This document shows, in pieces, positions 8,581 to 17,739 of a stretch of 64,000 nucleotides of DNA. Made by a program: the position numbers and the translations under genes. The notes under the pieces were generated by a model. That model did no database searches. It was given only the letters and a program-made list of their open reading frames with translations, and was not told where the DNA came from. This DNA comes from Bradyrhizobium sp. CSA207. GTDB taxonomy: Bacteria; Pseudomonadota; Alphaproteobacteria; Rhizobiales; Xanthobacteraceae. How positions within the stretch are numbered: the stretch's first letter is position 1; each line of letters opens with the position of its first letter. The DNA lies in the NCBI RefSeq assembly GCF_029051685.1, contig NZ_JAACFT010000008.1, positions 62,001 through 126,000 of the forward strand, written 5' to 3'.

Positions 8581-9909
8581 ATGACACAGATCGCGATCCA
8601 GCCAGCCATTCATCGCCGGCATCAGCCCTGGTACAAGATCCTTTACATCCAGGTCCTGATCGCGATCGCGCTCGGGGTGCTCATCGGCTATTCCTATCCC
8701 GATCTCGGCAAGGCGATGAAGCCGCTCGGCGACGGCTTCATCGCGCTGATCAAGATGATGATCGCGCCGGTGATCTTCTGCACCGTGGTGCACGGTATCT
8801 CATCAATGGGCGATCTCAAGCGCGTCGGCCGGGTCGGGCTGAAGTCGCTGATCTATTTCGAGACGGTCTCGACGGTGGCGCTCGCGGTCGGCCTGCTCGT
8901 CGGCGAAGTGCTTCAGCCCGGGCACGGCTTCAACATCGATCCGGCCACGATCGATCCGAAGTCGGTGGCCACCTATGTCACCAAGGCCAAGGAAGAGGGC
9001 ATCGTCGCCCATCTGATGGCGATCATTCCCGACAGCTATCTCGGCGCGATCGCGCGCGGCGATTTGCTTCAGGTGCTCCTGATCTCGATCCTGTCGGGCT
9101 TCGCCATCGCGTTCCTCGGCAAGGCCGGCGAACCGATCGCGGACGCCATCGACAAGGCCGCAAAGATGTTCTTCGGCATCATCCGTATCATCGTGCGCGT
9201 CGCTCCGATCGGCGCCTTCGGAGCGATGGCGTTCACCGTCGGCGCCTATGGCCTCGGCTCGCTGCTCAACCTCGCCGCGCTGATCGGCACGTTCTACCTC
9301 ACCAGCATCCTGTTCGTGCTGATCGTGCTGGGCTCGATCGCGCGACTCGCCGGCTTCTCGATCCTGCGCTTCATCGCCTACATCAAGGACGAGCTGCTAA
9401 TCGTGCTCGGCACCTCGTCGTCGGAGACGGTGCTGCCGCAGATGATCCAGAAGATGGAGCATCTCGGCGCCTCGCGCTCGGTGGTCGGCCTCGTGATCCC
9501 GACCGGCTACAGCTTCAATCTCGACGGCACCAACATCTACATGACGCTGGCGACGCTGTTTCTGGCGCAGGCGACCAACACCCATCTGACGATCTGGCAG
9601 GAGCTCGGCATTCTCGGCATCGCCATGATCACCTCGAAGGGCGCCTCGGGCGTGACCGGCGCCGGCTTCATCACGCTCGCGGCAACGCTGTCGATTGTGC
9701 CTGATATTCCGATCCAGTCGATCGCGATCCTGGTCGGCATCGACAAGTTCATGAGCGAATGCCGCGCGCTGACCAATCTGATCGGCAACGGCGTCGCCTG
9801 CGTCGTCATCAGCATCTCCGAAGGCGAGCTCGACCGTAACGCGCTGCATGAGACCATGGCCCATCCGTTCGAGATGGGCGAGGCCCTGGAACCGGGCGGC
9901 CGCGCATGA
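8581..9909 (+). CDS. dctA: C4-dicarboxylate transport protein DctA
   Basis: This is a cation-coupled carrier for succinate, fumarate and malate in the inner membrane, the main carbon-uptake system of rhizobia. Its 442 residues match the family length. Diagnostic motifs are [16 protein letters not shown], the re-entrant-loop serine stretch [12 protein letters not shown], the [16 protein letters not shown] sodium/substrate motif, and [20 protein letters not shown]. The start ATG at 8581 is preferred over an upstream in-frame start because the MTQIAIQP N-terminus precedes the first helix directly. No dctBD genes are nearby. Confidence 0.95.
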   Translation: MTQIAIQPAIHRRHQPWYKILYIQVLIAIALGVLIGYSYPDLGKAMKPLGDGFIALIKMMIAPVIFCTVVHGISSMGDLKRVGRVGLKSLIYFETVSTVALAVGLLVGEVLQPGHGFNIDPATIDPKSVATYVTKAKEEGIVAHLMAIIPDSYLGAIARGDLLQVLLISILSGFAIAFLGKAGEPIADAIDKAAKMFFGIIRIIVRVAPIGAFGAMAFTVGAYGLGSLLNLAALIGTFYLTSILFVLIVLGSIARLAGFSILRFIAYIKDELLIVLGTSSSETVLPQMIQKMEHLGASRSVVGLVIPTGYSFNLDGTNIYMTLATLFLAQATNTHLTIWQELGILGIAMITSKGASGVTGAGFITLAATLSIVPDIPIQSIAILVGIDKFMSECRALTNLIGNGVACVVISISEGELDRNALHETMAHPFEMGEALEPGGRA

Positions 9910-10149
9910 GGCTGCGCCCATCGAAGACAACAGCAGCCCGGTTCCGTTGCGGTAGTTTCCCGGAGTAGCAAACCAGCGCGGCACAAGTCACAACTGGCGG
10001 CATTGGGATCACGGATTGATATTCAATCTTTCCGCCCGGCGCGCTGGGGGCAGGGCGTCGGGCTTTTGAACAATTCGCAGCCATGTCCGGATCGTGAGGC
10101 GGGATCAAATGATCCCGCCATTGGGCGGCGAACTGACCGGCGAGATCGA

Positions 10150-10360
10150 GCCGGCGCGGTTCCTATGGCCTGCAGGAACGGTTCATCATGACTGACGACG
10201 AGCAACGCACCATCATAGGCGCTTAGTCCTGCTTCGACGGCTTCAACGGACTCGATGCCAGATGATTGGTCGGCTCGTCCAGGATCAGCAGCGATGGTGG
10301 CGTCGGCCCGCCCAGCACACAGGCGGGAGCTGCCCGAAATAGCTGCCCGTCGCTCAGGCT
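10150..10360 (-). pseudogene. ABC-F type ATPase remnant, frameshifted
   Basis: Read on the minus strand, the sequence gives SLSDGQLFRAAPACVLGG, then PSLLILDEPTNHL, that is an ABC signature (LSGGQ changed to LSDGQ) followed by a Walker B typical of ABC-F ribosome-associated ATPases. Right after NHL a frameshift (one base short) puts the rest out of frame; in the other frame the sequence continues as the ABC-F tail LLVVSHDEPFLQAIG. About 70 codons of the C-terminal ATPase domain survive and no N-terminal part is present. The left end fades into non-coding sequence. The stop codon of the neighbouring amidohydrolase gene overlaps its right end. Confidence 0.8.
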
Positions 10361-11606
10361 ACGCGGCCAGCCTGTCGAACTGGATCTTGCCCGCCTTCAT
10401 CACCAGTGGAATGCGCTCGCCCTGACCGCGCAGGCACGCAACGTCACGCAACGGGTTGCCCTCGACCACCAGCAGGTCCGCAAAAGCGTCGGGCACAATC
10501 CGGCCGAGCTTGCCCTCCATGCCGAGCACCTCGGCCCCGACCACGGTCGCGCTGGCAATGGTCTCGCGCGCGCCGAGAATTTCGGCGCGGATGCGGAATT
10601 CGTCGCTCTGCAGGCGCTGGGACGGTCCAAGCAGGTCGCTGCCAAACCCCATCTTCACCCCGGCCTTGCGATAGATCTCGAGCGAGCGCAGGCCGGCGTC
10701 GCGCACGTCGGCGATCTTGGCTACGCTTTCGGGCGGCAGGCCATACTGTGCGCCCTCGTTGGCCAGCGCCTCATAGGTGACGAGCGTCGGCACCACATAG
10801 GCGCCCTTCCCGGCCATCAGGCGCGCGGTCGGCTCGTCGACGAGGTTGCCATGCTCGATGGTGCGCACGCCGCAGCGAACGGCGCGCTCGATCGCCGCGG
10901 CGGTATAGGCATGGGCGAGCACATAGGTCTGGCGGCCCCGCGCCTCCTCGACGATGGCGCGGATCTCGTCCTCGGAGTAGCCGAAGGCGCCGACCGGATC
11001 GGTCGGCGATGCGACGCCGCCCGAGGCCATGATCTTGATCTGGTCGGCGCCCATCTGCAGCTCCTCGCGCGCGGCCTTGCGCACACCGTCGACACCATCG
11101 GCAACGCGCGCCAGCGCGCCGACGCGCACGCAGCAGGGACAGGGCGCGTCGCTGGCGAGATAATCCGAGCGCGCCCGCATGTCGCCGTGGCCGCCGGTCT
11201 GGCTCAGCGCACGGCCGGAGACGAACAGCCGCGGACCATCGGTGAGGCCGGTCTCGATCGCTTGCTTCAGCGCATGGCCGGCGCCGCCGGCGTCGCGGAC
11301 GGTGGTGAAACCCCGCCGCAGCATGCCGCGGAGCAGCAGCGTCGAGCGCAGTGTCACCAGCACGTTGGGCATGTGCACCTGCTGCGCCAGATTGAGCTCG
11401 ACGGCGATCGCATGCACGTGCAGATCGATCAGGCCGGGCATCAGCGTCTTGCCGTTCAGATCGATGGTGCGGTCAGCGGAGGCCGATAATGGCCGGTCGG
11501 AGACCTCCTTGATCAGATGATCCTCGATCAGGACATGATATCCTTCCAGCAGGTCCGGCTTGAGCGGATCGAGCAGAGCGGCGTTCTTGAGCAGAATGCT
11601 GGGCAT
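10359..11606 (-). CDS. amidohydrolase family protein (imidazolonepropionase / Xaa-Pro dipeptidase-like)
   Basis: This is a metal-dependent hydrolase of 415 residues with the TIM-barrel amidohydrolase layout. Metal ligands are visible in GLIDLHVHA (His-x-His), the bridging Lys in IKIMASGGV, His in LAHAY, His in IEHGN and Asp in FGSDLLG. The TTVRDAGG and GPRLFVSGRALSQTGGHGD stretches are typical of the imidazolonepropionase-like/prolidase-like branch (Xaa-Arg or Xaa-Pro dipeptidases). The start is the ATG giving MPSILLKNA; an upstream in-frame extension is not conserved-looking. It lies 16 bases after the GAF gene and is the last gene of the MFS-GAF-amidohydrolase operon, suggesting it hydrolyses the compound imported by the MFS carrier (inference). 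Confidence 0.88.
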   Translation of the reverse strand: MPSILLKNAALLDPLKPDLLEGYHVLIEDHLIKEVSDRPLSASADRTIDLNGKTLMPGLIDLHVHAIAVELNLAQQVHMPNVLVTLRSTLLLRGMLRRGFTTVRDAGGAGHALKQAIETGLTDGPRLFVSGRALSQTGGHGDMRARSDYLASDAPCPCCVRVGALARVADGVDGVRKAAREELQMGADQIKIMASGGVASPTDPVGAFGYSEDEIRAIVEEARGRQTYVLAHAYTAAAIERAVRCGVRTIEHGNLVDEPTARLMAGKGAYVVPTLVTYEALANEGAQYGLPPESVAKIADVRDAGLRSLEIYRKAGVKMGFGSDLLGPSQRLQSDEFRIRAEILGARETIASATVVGAEVLGMEGKLGRIVPDAFADLLVVEGNPLRDVACLRGQGERIPLVMKAGKIQFDRLAA

Positions 11607-11622
11607 GGCGGTTCCTGTCTGG

Positions 11623-12120
11623 TCAGGATGGTGTGAGCAGCGCGGGCAAGGCGAACTGGGCGAACGGAAGGCACGCGGCGATATCATCCTCGCCGTACCA
11701 GTCCGCCTCGTGGAGCAGGTTGAGCGAGCCGAGCGTGCGGCCGCGCCAGCGCACGGGCATGTTGAGCACGCTGGCGCAGCCGAGCGAGGCGATCAACTCG
11801 TGATCGGAAAACACGGTGCGGAGATCGTCCTGTGTGCGCCCGATATAGGCTTCGCCGCGGTCAAGAACGGCCTCGGTCCAGGTGCCCGGCGCCAGGCGCT
11901 TGCGGCCGCCGGCAGGATACGGGCCGGGGAGATTGGAATAAACCCGCGCCGCTTCGCCGCTGTGGTCGTCATATGTCAGGATCGTGAACAGCTTGTGCCC
12001 GATCGCCGCCTTCACGGCGTCGTCGAGCGCCGCGAACAGCGCATCCGGCTGATCCGGCCTGCCCTGCGCGGCCGCAACGGCGCAGAGCAAGGGATCGGCG
12101 CGATGTCGCGTCCGGATCAT
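11623..12120 (-). CDS. GAF domain-containing protein
   Basis: This is a single-domain cytoplasmic protein of 165 residues. The fold is suggested by AAIGHKLFTILTYDD, RVYSNLPGPYPAGGRKRLAPGTWTE-like strands and the conserved ending SVLNMPVRWRGRTLGSLNLLH, which is a standard GAF core. Its ATG overlaps the stop of the MFS gene by 4 bases (ATGA), so it is translationally coupled. No output domain is present, so it may bind a small ligand of the pathway or serve as a partner for the adjacent enzymes; the function is unknown. Confidence 0.8.
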   Translation of the reverse strand: MIRTRHRADPLLCAVAAAQGRPDQPDALFAALDDAVKAAIGHKLFTILTYDDHSGEAARVYSNLPGPYPAGGRKRLAPGTWTEAVLDRGEAYIGRTQDDLRTVFSDHELIASLGCASVLNMPVRWRGRTLGSLNLLHEADWYGEDDIAACLPFAQFALPALLTPS

Positions 12121-13475
12121 GCGGCTTCACCGGCCGCAATCTCTTCCAGCGAACGGCCGCGCGTCGGCACCCCCATCAGCACCACGGTGAGCGCACCTAA
12201 CAGCAGCACGCTGGTGGTGAGGCCAAACACGCCGGCGAAGCCGAAATTGGGATAGAGATAGCCGACCAGGATCGGCGAGACGATCGCGCCGATGCGGCCG
12301 ATCGCGGAGGCGAGTCCGGCGCCGGTGGTTCTGACCGCCGTCGGAAACACCTCGGCGGTGTAGGCATAGACGCCCGCATAGGTGCCGTTCATGAAGAAGG
12401 ACAGCAGGATGCCCGCCAGCATGATGTGCTGGTCGCTCTGCGCGAAGGCGAGCCCGAGCGCGCTGACGCCGCCGAGCACCATATAGGACGCAATCGTCGC
12501 CTGCCGGCCGACGCGCTCGTTGAACCAGGCGGCGCTGAAATAGCCGGGGATCTGCGCGCAATAGATCGCGATCGAGTAGGCGAAGCTCTTGGTGATGCTC
12601 ATGCCGTTCTGGACCAGAAGCCCGGGGATCCAGACGAAGAACGAATAATAGCTGAAGGTGATCGCAAGCCACATGATCCAGGTCATGATGGTGATGCGCG
12701 CCTGCCGGCCCGCCAGCAGCGCCGCGAAATTGGCGAGCAGGGTCCCGGCAGTCCCGACCGGCGCTATGGCTTCGACGACCGGCTGCGGCAGCACAAGGCC
12801 GTTGCGCGCAAAGCCTGCCTCGATCCTGTCCAGGATGGCTTCCGCTTCCTTCTCCCGTCCGCGGCTCTCGAGCCAGCGCGGCGATTCCGGCAAGGCCCTG
12901 CGCCACCACAGCAGCATGACGACCGGCACCGCCGTGATGACCAGCACGATGCGCCAGCCGTTCTCATAGGCGGGAACGATGAAGTAGCCGAGCAAGGCGG
13001 CTGCGACGAAGCCGAAGGAGAAGAAGCCGGCCAGCGCGCCGGTGAAACTGCCGCGGTAGCGCCGCGCGACGAACTCCGCCAGGTAAGGCGCGATGATCGC
13101 GCTCTCCGCGCCGGTGCCCATGCCGGCGACGACACGGGCGACGAAGAAGGCCGGCCAAGTGTCGACGGTCGCACTGACAATCGATGCGGCGCAGTAGAGC
13201 GCCAGCGCCGACATCATCACCGCGCGGCGGCCGATCAGGTCGCCAAGCGTGCCGGCGAGCAGCGCGCCGAACAGGAAGCCGATATAGGTGCTGCTGCCGA
13301 GCACGCCGATCTGGACGCTTGAGAGATTCCATGCGGTGCGCAGCACCGGCAGGATGAAGGCCAGCACCGCCGCGTCCATTGCGTCGAACGCGTAGCCGAG
13401 CCCGCCCATCAGCAGCAGGTGCGTGTGGAAGCGTGCAAACGGAAGGCGCTCGATGCGAGCCGATATCATCGACAT
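12117..13475 (-). CDS. MFS transporter (aromatic-acid/metabolite:H+ symporter type)
   Basis: This is an inner-membrane major facilitator of 452 residues with 12 predicted hydrophobic segments. It shows the loop 2-3 signature GTLGDLIGRRAVMM, an Asp in the first helix (GYAFDAMDAAVLAF) typical of the AAHS/sugar-type carriers, VVAGMGTGAESAIIAPYLAEF, and the central LPESPRWLESRGR segment. The start with the ATG at 13475 has GAGGGGG as a ribosome site. It is divergent from a LysR gene 110 bases away and leads an operon with the GAF and amidohydrolase genes. Confidence 0.9.
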   Translation of the reverse strand: MSMISARIERLPFARFHTHLLLMGGLGYAFDAMDAAVLAFILPVLRTAWNLSSVQIGVLGSSTYIGFLFGALLAGTLGDLIGRRAVMMSALALYCAASIVSATVDTWPAFFVARVVAGMGTGAESAIIAPYLAEFVARRYRGSFTGALAGFFSFGFVAAALLGYFIVPAYENGWRIVLVITAVPVVMLLWWRRALPESPRWLESRGREKEAEAILDRIEAGFARNGLVLPQPVVEAIAPVGTAGTLLANFAALLAGRQARITIMTWIMWLAITFSYYSFFVWIPGLLVQNGMSITKSFAYSIAIYCAQIPGYFSAAWFNERVGRQATIASYMVLGGVSALGLAFAQSDQHIMLAGILLSFFMNGTYAGVYAYTAEVFPTAVRTTGAGLASAIGRIGAIVSPILVGYLYPNFGFAGVFGLTTSVLLLGALTVVLMGVPTRGRSLEEIAAGEAA

Positions 13476-13538
13476 GAAAAGTCCCCCTCGATTCCGACGG
13501 CCCGGCACGCCGCGTCAGGGAACCATAGACAAAGTGAC

Positions 13539-13552
13539 ATTATCGTCATAAT
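13539..13552. promoter_or_regulatory. AT-rich inverted repeat between the MFS operon and the LysR gene
   Basis: ATTAT-CGTC-ATAAT is a perfect 5-bp inverted repeat in a short, very AT-rich stretch (13530-13575) that contrasts with the GC-rich surroundings. It sits in the middle of the divergent gap, where LysR-type regulators normally bind. The operator role is an inference. Confidence 0.4.
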
Positions 13553-13585
13553 TTATAATCATGATCTAATATATCACTGTGGTGA

Positions 13586-14512
13586 ATGTGCTCCGTGTTA
13601 TTCCGCGCGCTCGACCTCAACCTCCTGAAAGTCTTCGAGGCGCTGATGACCGAGGGCAGCGTCACCCGCGCCGCCAACGCGTTGACGATGACGCAGCCGG
13701 CCGTCAGCAACGCGCTGGCGCGGCTGCGCGGCGCACTCGGGGACCCTCTGTTCGTGAGGTCAGGCACTGGAATTCGTCCCACCCAGCGCGCCGTGGTGCT
13801 GTGGCAGCCGATCGGCGAGGCGCTGGAGAGCGTGCGCGGCGCGCTCGACGAGCAGGTCTTCGATCCTGGTCGCGCGCAGACCGAATTCACCCTGTCGATG
13901 TCGGACTACGTGGCCTCACTGGTGATGCCGAACCTGCTGAACCACCTCAGTGAGACGGCGCCGAAGGCACGCGTTCATACCGTGCCCAACACCATCCTGG
14001 AGATCGCCGATCAGCTCGAGGACAACCGGGTCGACTGCGTGTTGAGCGTTTATGTCAACGAGGCGCAGCAGCCGGCCGCCATTCGCTCACGCTCGCTGTG
14101 GACCGTCGACTATGCCTGCTTCATGCGGCGCGACCATCCATTCGCCGCCAAAAAGCGGCTGAGCACGCGCGCTTTCCTCAACGCCCGGCATGTCGATGTG
14201 AGCCTCGCCGGCAAGACCCTGCCGTCCTACGACCTCTTCCTTGCCTCGCGCGGGCTGTCGCGCAATTTGGTCGCAACCGTCAATCATTACAGCGCCGCCT
14301 ACGAGATCGTGCGGCAGTCCGACCTCATCGCCGTACTGCCGCGCGATCTGCGCTCGCAGTCCCGCCATGCGCCGCTCCTGCACGCGATGCCGCTTCCGCT
14401 CCAGGCGCCGCCGCGCATCGTCAGCCTGTTCTGGCACCAGCGCAACGACACGGTCCCCGCGCAGCGCTGGCTGCGCGATACCCTGGTCGGGATGTTCGCC
14501 AGATCGGACTGA
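13586..14512 (+). CDS. LysR family transcriptional regulator
   Basis: This is a DNA-binding regulator of 308 residues. The winged helix-turn-helix spans about residues 10-70 (LNLLKVFEALMTEGSVTRAA, QPAVSNALARLRGALGDPLF). The remainder is a periplasmic-binding-like effector domain. It is divergent from the MFS-GAF-amidohydrolase operon and probably controls it with that pathway's substrate as inducer (inference from position). It ends 5 bases from the end of the convergent RidA gene. Confidence 0.9.
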   Translation: MCSVLFRALDLNLLKVFEALMTEGSVTRAANALTMTQPAVSNALARLRGALGDPLFVRSGTGIRPTQRAVVLWQPIGEALESVRGALDEQVFDPGRAQTEFTLSMSDYVASLVMPNLLNHLSETAPKARVHTVPNTILEIADQLEDNRVDCVLSVYVNEAQQPAAIRSRSLWTVDYACFMRRDHPFAAKKRLSTRAFLNARHVDVSLAGKTLPSYDLFLASRGLSRNLVATVNHYSAAYEIVRQSDLIAVLPRDLRSQSRHAPLLHAMPLPLQAPPRIVSLFWHQRNDTVPAQRWLRDTLVGMFARSD

Positions 14513-14517
14513 CCGGG

Positions 14518-14865
14518 TCAGCCCTTCAGCGCGGTGACCACCACCTCGATCAGCGCGCCGCCGCCGAGATCGGCGACACCGACGGTGGCCCGCGTCGGCA
14601 GATTGTCACCGAAGAACTCAGTCCAGACTGCATCCATCTCCTTTTTCTTGGACAGATCCGTGACGAAGATCGAGGTGCTGACGACGCGGCTCTTGTCCGT
14701 GCCCGCCTCCTTCAGATAGCCGGCGATCTTGCCGAGGATGTTGCGGGTCTGCTCGCCCATCGAGACAGAGGTGTCGTCGGCGATGGTGCCGCCGATGAAG
14801 ACGAAGCCGCCTGCCTCGACGGCGCGGTGCATGATGGGCGTGCGGATGCTGCGGGTGATGCTCAT
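14518..14865 (-). CDS. RidA family protein (reactive enamine/imine deaminase)
   Basis: RidA-family proteins hydrolyse reactive enamine/imine intermediates to ketoacid plus ammonia. The 115 residues show the family pattern: GGFVFIGGTIADD, MGEQTRNILGKIAGYLKEAG, and the C-terminal RATVGVADLGGGALIEVVVTA. The normally conserved active-site Arg corresponds to the Arg of the LPTRATVGV segment. It is the last gene of the nine-gene operon beginning at 22751, directly after two flavoprotein amine dehydrogenase subunits that would generate imines, which fits its role well. Confidence 0.88.
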   Translation of the reverse strand: MSITRSIRTPIMHRAVEAGGFVFIGGTIADDTSVSMGEQTRNILGKIAGYLKEAGTDKSRVVSTSIFVTDLSKKKEMDAVWTEFFGDNLPTRATVGVADLGGGALIEVVVTALKG

Positions 14866-14879
14866 GATGTCCTCTTGTT

Positions 14880-16001
14880 CTAGAGCGTGGGAGAATGAAA
14901 GCGGTCGATGCTGAGATCGCCGATCCGGGTCTGGGTGCCGCCATTGACGATCAGCTCCGCCATCACGGCGCCGGCGCCGGGGCCGAGCTGGAAACCGTGC
15001 AGCGAGAAGCCGAACTGGTGATAGAGGCCCCTGTGGCGTGCACTCGGCCCGAACACCGGAAGATCGTCCTTAGTCTTCGCCTCGATGCCGGCCCAGGCCC
15101 GCATGATCGTCGCATCGCGCATCACTGGAAACAGCTCAAACACGGTGCGAGCGCTGGTCGCGAGGCTCTTCCAGTCCAGCACCGTCTCGTTGCGATCCTG
15201 ATAGGGCGTCGCCAGATGGCCGCCGCCGATCAGCACGGTGCCGTTCTTGAATTGCTTGAAGGAGAGTTTTCGCCCGCGCAGGATCACGACGGGGTCGATG
15301 AAGTGCGGCACGCGCGAGGTGATCATCAGCATCGGCGCCACGGTCTCGACCGGCACCGGCTCGCCGAGCGCAGCGGCGATTGTTCCGGCCCACGCGCCGG
15401 CGGCGTTGACCAAGACCGGCGCGGTGTAGCTCTGGGCGCCGACATCCACGTGCCAGATGCCATCGCTATGCCGGATGTTCGTGGCGGCCGTACCCTCATG
15501 CACGGTCGCGCCGAGCTGCTCGGCCTTGCGACGGAAGGCTGTCGTCGCCTGCGCCGGATTGGCCGCGCCGTCGCGGCGCGAGACCACACCGCCGGGACAG
15601 GTGTCGGCCACGGCAGGCACCAGCCGCCGCAACTCTGTCGCATCGATCAGCTCCTCATGGACAAAGCCAAGCGCATTGAGCTCCGCCACGCGCGCGCGGC
15701 AGGCGGCGAGCTCATCCTCGTTCTCCGCGACGAGCACCTGGCCGTGGCTCTCAAAGCTGCAATCGTCGTCGAGGAGATCGGTGATCTTCTCCCAGATTCC
15801 CATCGAGCGGATCGAGAGCGGGATTTCGGGGATGTGCCGCGCGAGCTGGCGCACGCCGCCGGCATTGACGCCGGAGGCGTGCCGGCCGGCATAGTCTTTC
15901 TCGATCAGCACCGGCTTCAGGCCGGCGAGGCACAGATGAAGCGCCGTGGAGCATCCGTGGATGCCGCCGCCGACGACGATCGCATCCACGTGTCTTGTCA
16001 T
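14880..16001 (-). CDS. FAD-dependent oxidoreductase, glycine/sarcosine/opine oxidase-like catalytic subunit (HcnC/OoxB type)
   Basis: This is a DAO-family flavoprotein of 373 residues that would oxidise the C-N bond of a secondary amine or D-amino acid. The dinucleotide-binding motif VDAIVVGGGIHGCSTALHL is at the N-terminus with the ribose Glu in VLIEKD; a typical VNAAGAWAG sequence is in the middle and an HGFQLGPGAGAVMAELIV end motif closes the FAD site. Its start overlaps the stop of the preceding gene by 4 bases. With the next two genes it matches the heterotrimeric HcnABC / D-hydroxyproline dehydrogenase / opine oxidase layout. The substrate is unknown. Confidence 0.88.
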   Translation of the reverse strand: MTRHVDAIVVGGGIHGCSTALHLCLAGLKPVLIEKDYAGRHASGVNAGGVRQLARHIPEIPLSIRSMGIWEKITDLLDDDCSFESHGQVLVAENEDELAACRARVAELNALGFVHEELIDATELRRLVPAVADTCPGGVVSRRDGAANPAQATTAFRRKAEQLGATVHEGTAATNIRHSDGIWHVDVGAQSYTAPVLVNAAGAWAGTIAAALGEPVPVETVAPMLMITSRVPHFIDPVVILRGRKLSFKQFKNGTVLIGGGHLATPYQDRNETVLDWKSLATSARTVFELFPVMRDATIMRAWAGIEAKTKDDLPVFGPSARHRGLYHQFGFSLHGFQLGPGAGAVMAELIVNGGTQTRIGDLSIDRFHSPTL

Positions 16002-17416
16002 CCGCGCACCACCGCCTTGACATCGGCTTCGGTCTTCGGGACGGCGGCGAGCTCGGCGAGCGTGATCGGCTTCACCGGCGCGCGCAGCCGGTAATAGCCG
16101 ATCTCCTGCGGGCTCTTGGCCCGAGCCTGCGCCATCAGCTCGGTGACGGTGAGGCCGCAGAGCCGGCCTTGGCACGGGCCCATGCCGGTGCGGCGATAGG
16201 CCTTGAGCTGATTGGGTCCAGTCGCGCCGATCGCGACGGCATCGAGAATGTCCTTGGCAGTAACCTCCTCGCAGCGGCAGACGATGGTGTCGCCCGAGGG
16301 AATGCGGAACTGCGGTGCCGGCCGGAACAGCGTGTCGAGGAAGATGCGTCCGCGCTCGGCCTTGGCCAGATCGGCCCGCAACGCCGCCATCGGCGTCAGC
16401 TTCGCTGCGACCGCAGGGGCCAGCGCCTCCACCGCCGCGCGCGCGGCGATCCGGCCGCGCACCACGGCCGCGCCCGCGCCGCCGATGCCGGCGCCGTCGC
16501 CGGCGATCGCGATACCGGCGACCGACGAATTGCCGCTCGCATCGAGCACCGGGGACCAGCACAATTGCAGATCGTCCCAGCGATGCTCGATGCCGGCCGC
16601 CATCGCCAGATTGACGTTGGGCACGACGCCCTGATGCAGCAGCAGCAGGTCCGCAGGGGTGGTCTCGCGCTTGCCACCGGCTACATAGTTCACACTCGCG
16701 AGCTGGCCGTCACCGGACGCGGCAAGCTCCGTGACGCCGGAGACAACCTGCACCTTCGCCCGCACCTCGCGCATCATCGCAAGTCCCTTTGCGAAATAGG
16801 GCGAGGTCAGGAAAGCGAAGACGTGCGGAAGCGCGGCGAAATAATTGCCGCGCTCGGTGGTGTCGAGGATGCGGTCGATGCGGCCGCCGAGGCGCAGGAT
16901 CTGTGCGGCGAGCAACCAAAGCAGCGGCCCCTGCCCCGCGATCACCGTGCGGCCATCCGGCACCAGGGCCGATGATTTGAGCATGGTCTGCGCGGCGCCG
17001 GCGGTCATCACCCCCGGCAGGGTCCAGCCCGGAATCGGAAATGGCCGCTCCAACGCGCCGGTGGCGAGGATCACGCGCCTTGCCTTGACGAAGGCGGAAG
17101 CACCGCCGACGGAGACGGCGATCTCGAGATTGCGGTCGAGGCTCCAGACCGTGGCACGCTGGATGATCTCGGCATCACTCGTGCGTAACGCCTGCACGAG
17201 GTCGGCGCCCACCCAGTAGTCGGCGCCGAGCTGATTGCGCTCGGTCACAGGCGTCGAGGCGATGGCGCGATAGACTTGGCCGCCCGGGCCGATGTTCTCG
17301 TCGAGCAACAGGGTTAACAGGCCGGCTTCGGCCGATGTCGCCGCGGCGGCGAGCCCCGCGGGCCCGGCTCCGACCACGACGACGTCGTAGGCTTCGCGCT
17401 TGGGAGCCATGGTCAT
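15998..17416 (-). CDS. FAD/NAD(P)-binding oxidoreductase with BFD-like [2Fe-2S] domain (HcnB/OoxA type)
   Basis: This is the electron-transfer subunit of the flavoprotein trio, 472 residues. The N-terminal Rossmann motif is YDVVVVGAGPAGLAAAATSA, followed by GPGGQVYRAI. A second nucleotide site is at RTVIAGQGPLLWLLAAQ. The C-terminal part has a BFD-like iron-sulphur cluster site, VCRCEEVTAKDI and GPCQGRLCG, that is a Cys-x-Cys and Cys-x4-Cys arrangement. ATG starts exist at 17416 and 17410; the first overlaps the stop of the 2Fe-2S ferredoxin gene by 4 bases (ATGA) and is chosen for coupling. It acts with the flanking genes in amine oxidation. Confidence 0.88.
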   Translation of the reverse strand: MTMAPKREAYDVVVVGAGPAGLAAAATSAEAGLLTLLLDENIGPGGQVYRAIASTPVTERNQLGADYWVGADLVQALRTSDAEIIQRATVWSLDRNLEIAVSVGGASAFVKARRVILATGALERPFPIPGWTLPGVMTAGAAQTMLKSSALVPDGRTVIAGQGPLLWLLAAQILRLGGRIDRILDTTERGNYFAALPHVFAFLTSPYFAKGLAMMREVRAKVQVVSGVTELAASGDGQLASVNYVAGGKRETTPADLLLLHQGVVPNVNLAMAAGIEHRWDDLQLCWSPVLDASGNSSVAGIAIAGDGAGIGGAGAAVVRGRIAARAAVEALAPAVAAKLTPMAALRADLAKAERGRIFLDTLFRPAPQFRIPSGDTIVCRCEEVTAKDILDAVAIGATGPNQLKAYRRTGMGPCQGRLCGLTVTELMAQARAKSPQEIGYYRLRAPVKPITLAELAAVPKTEADVKAVVRG

Positions 17417-17709
17417 TTTCCGATCTCCCGCTTGCCCTTCTGGATCTCGATTCTCATGCCCTCGGCGACGGGCACGAGGCAGCCCTGGCGGTTGCCGACG
17501 CCATCGATGGTGACGAGACAGTCGAAGCACACGCCCATCATGCAGTAGGGCAGACGCGGCGCGCCGCTCACTGCGGTCGACCTCCGCACGTCGCGGCTCG
17601 AGGCCAGCAACGCAGCAGAGACGGTGTCGCCCTGGCGCGCCGTGATGGCCGTGCCGTCCACAAAGATTTGCACTGGCGGTCGCTTGTCCTGTTCGGATCG
17701 CTTGAACAT
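17413..17709 (-). CDS. (2Fe-2S)-binding protein, HcnA / sarcosine-oxidase-alpha N-domain-like
   Basis: This is a small ferredoxin-like subunit of 98 residues. The cluster ligands are seen in PYCMMGVCFDCLVTID (Cys-x4-Cys-x2-Cys) with a later Cys in GNRQGCLVPV, matching the N-terminal domain of sarcosine oxidase alpha and HcnA. It would pass electrons from the flavin subunits towards the respiratory chain. It is 30 bases downstream of the second flavoprotein gene and overlaps the next gene by 4 bases, so it is the first gene of the trio. Confidence 0.9.
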   Translation of the reverse strand: MFKRSEQDKRPPVQIFVDGTAITARQGDTVSAALLASSRDVRRSTAVSGAPRLPYCMMGVCFDCLVTIDGVGNRQGCLVPVAEGMRIEIQKGKREIGK

Positions 17710-17739
17710 GGGATGCCTCTTGGCTCCTTCTCAAAATCT

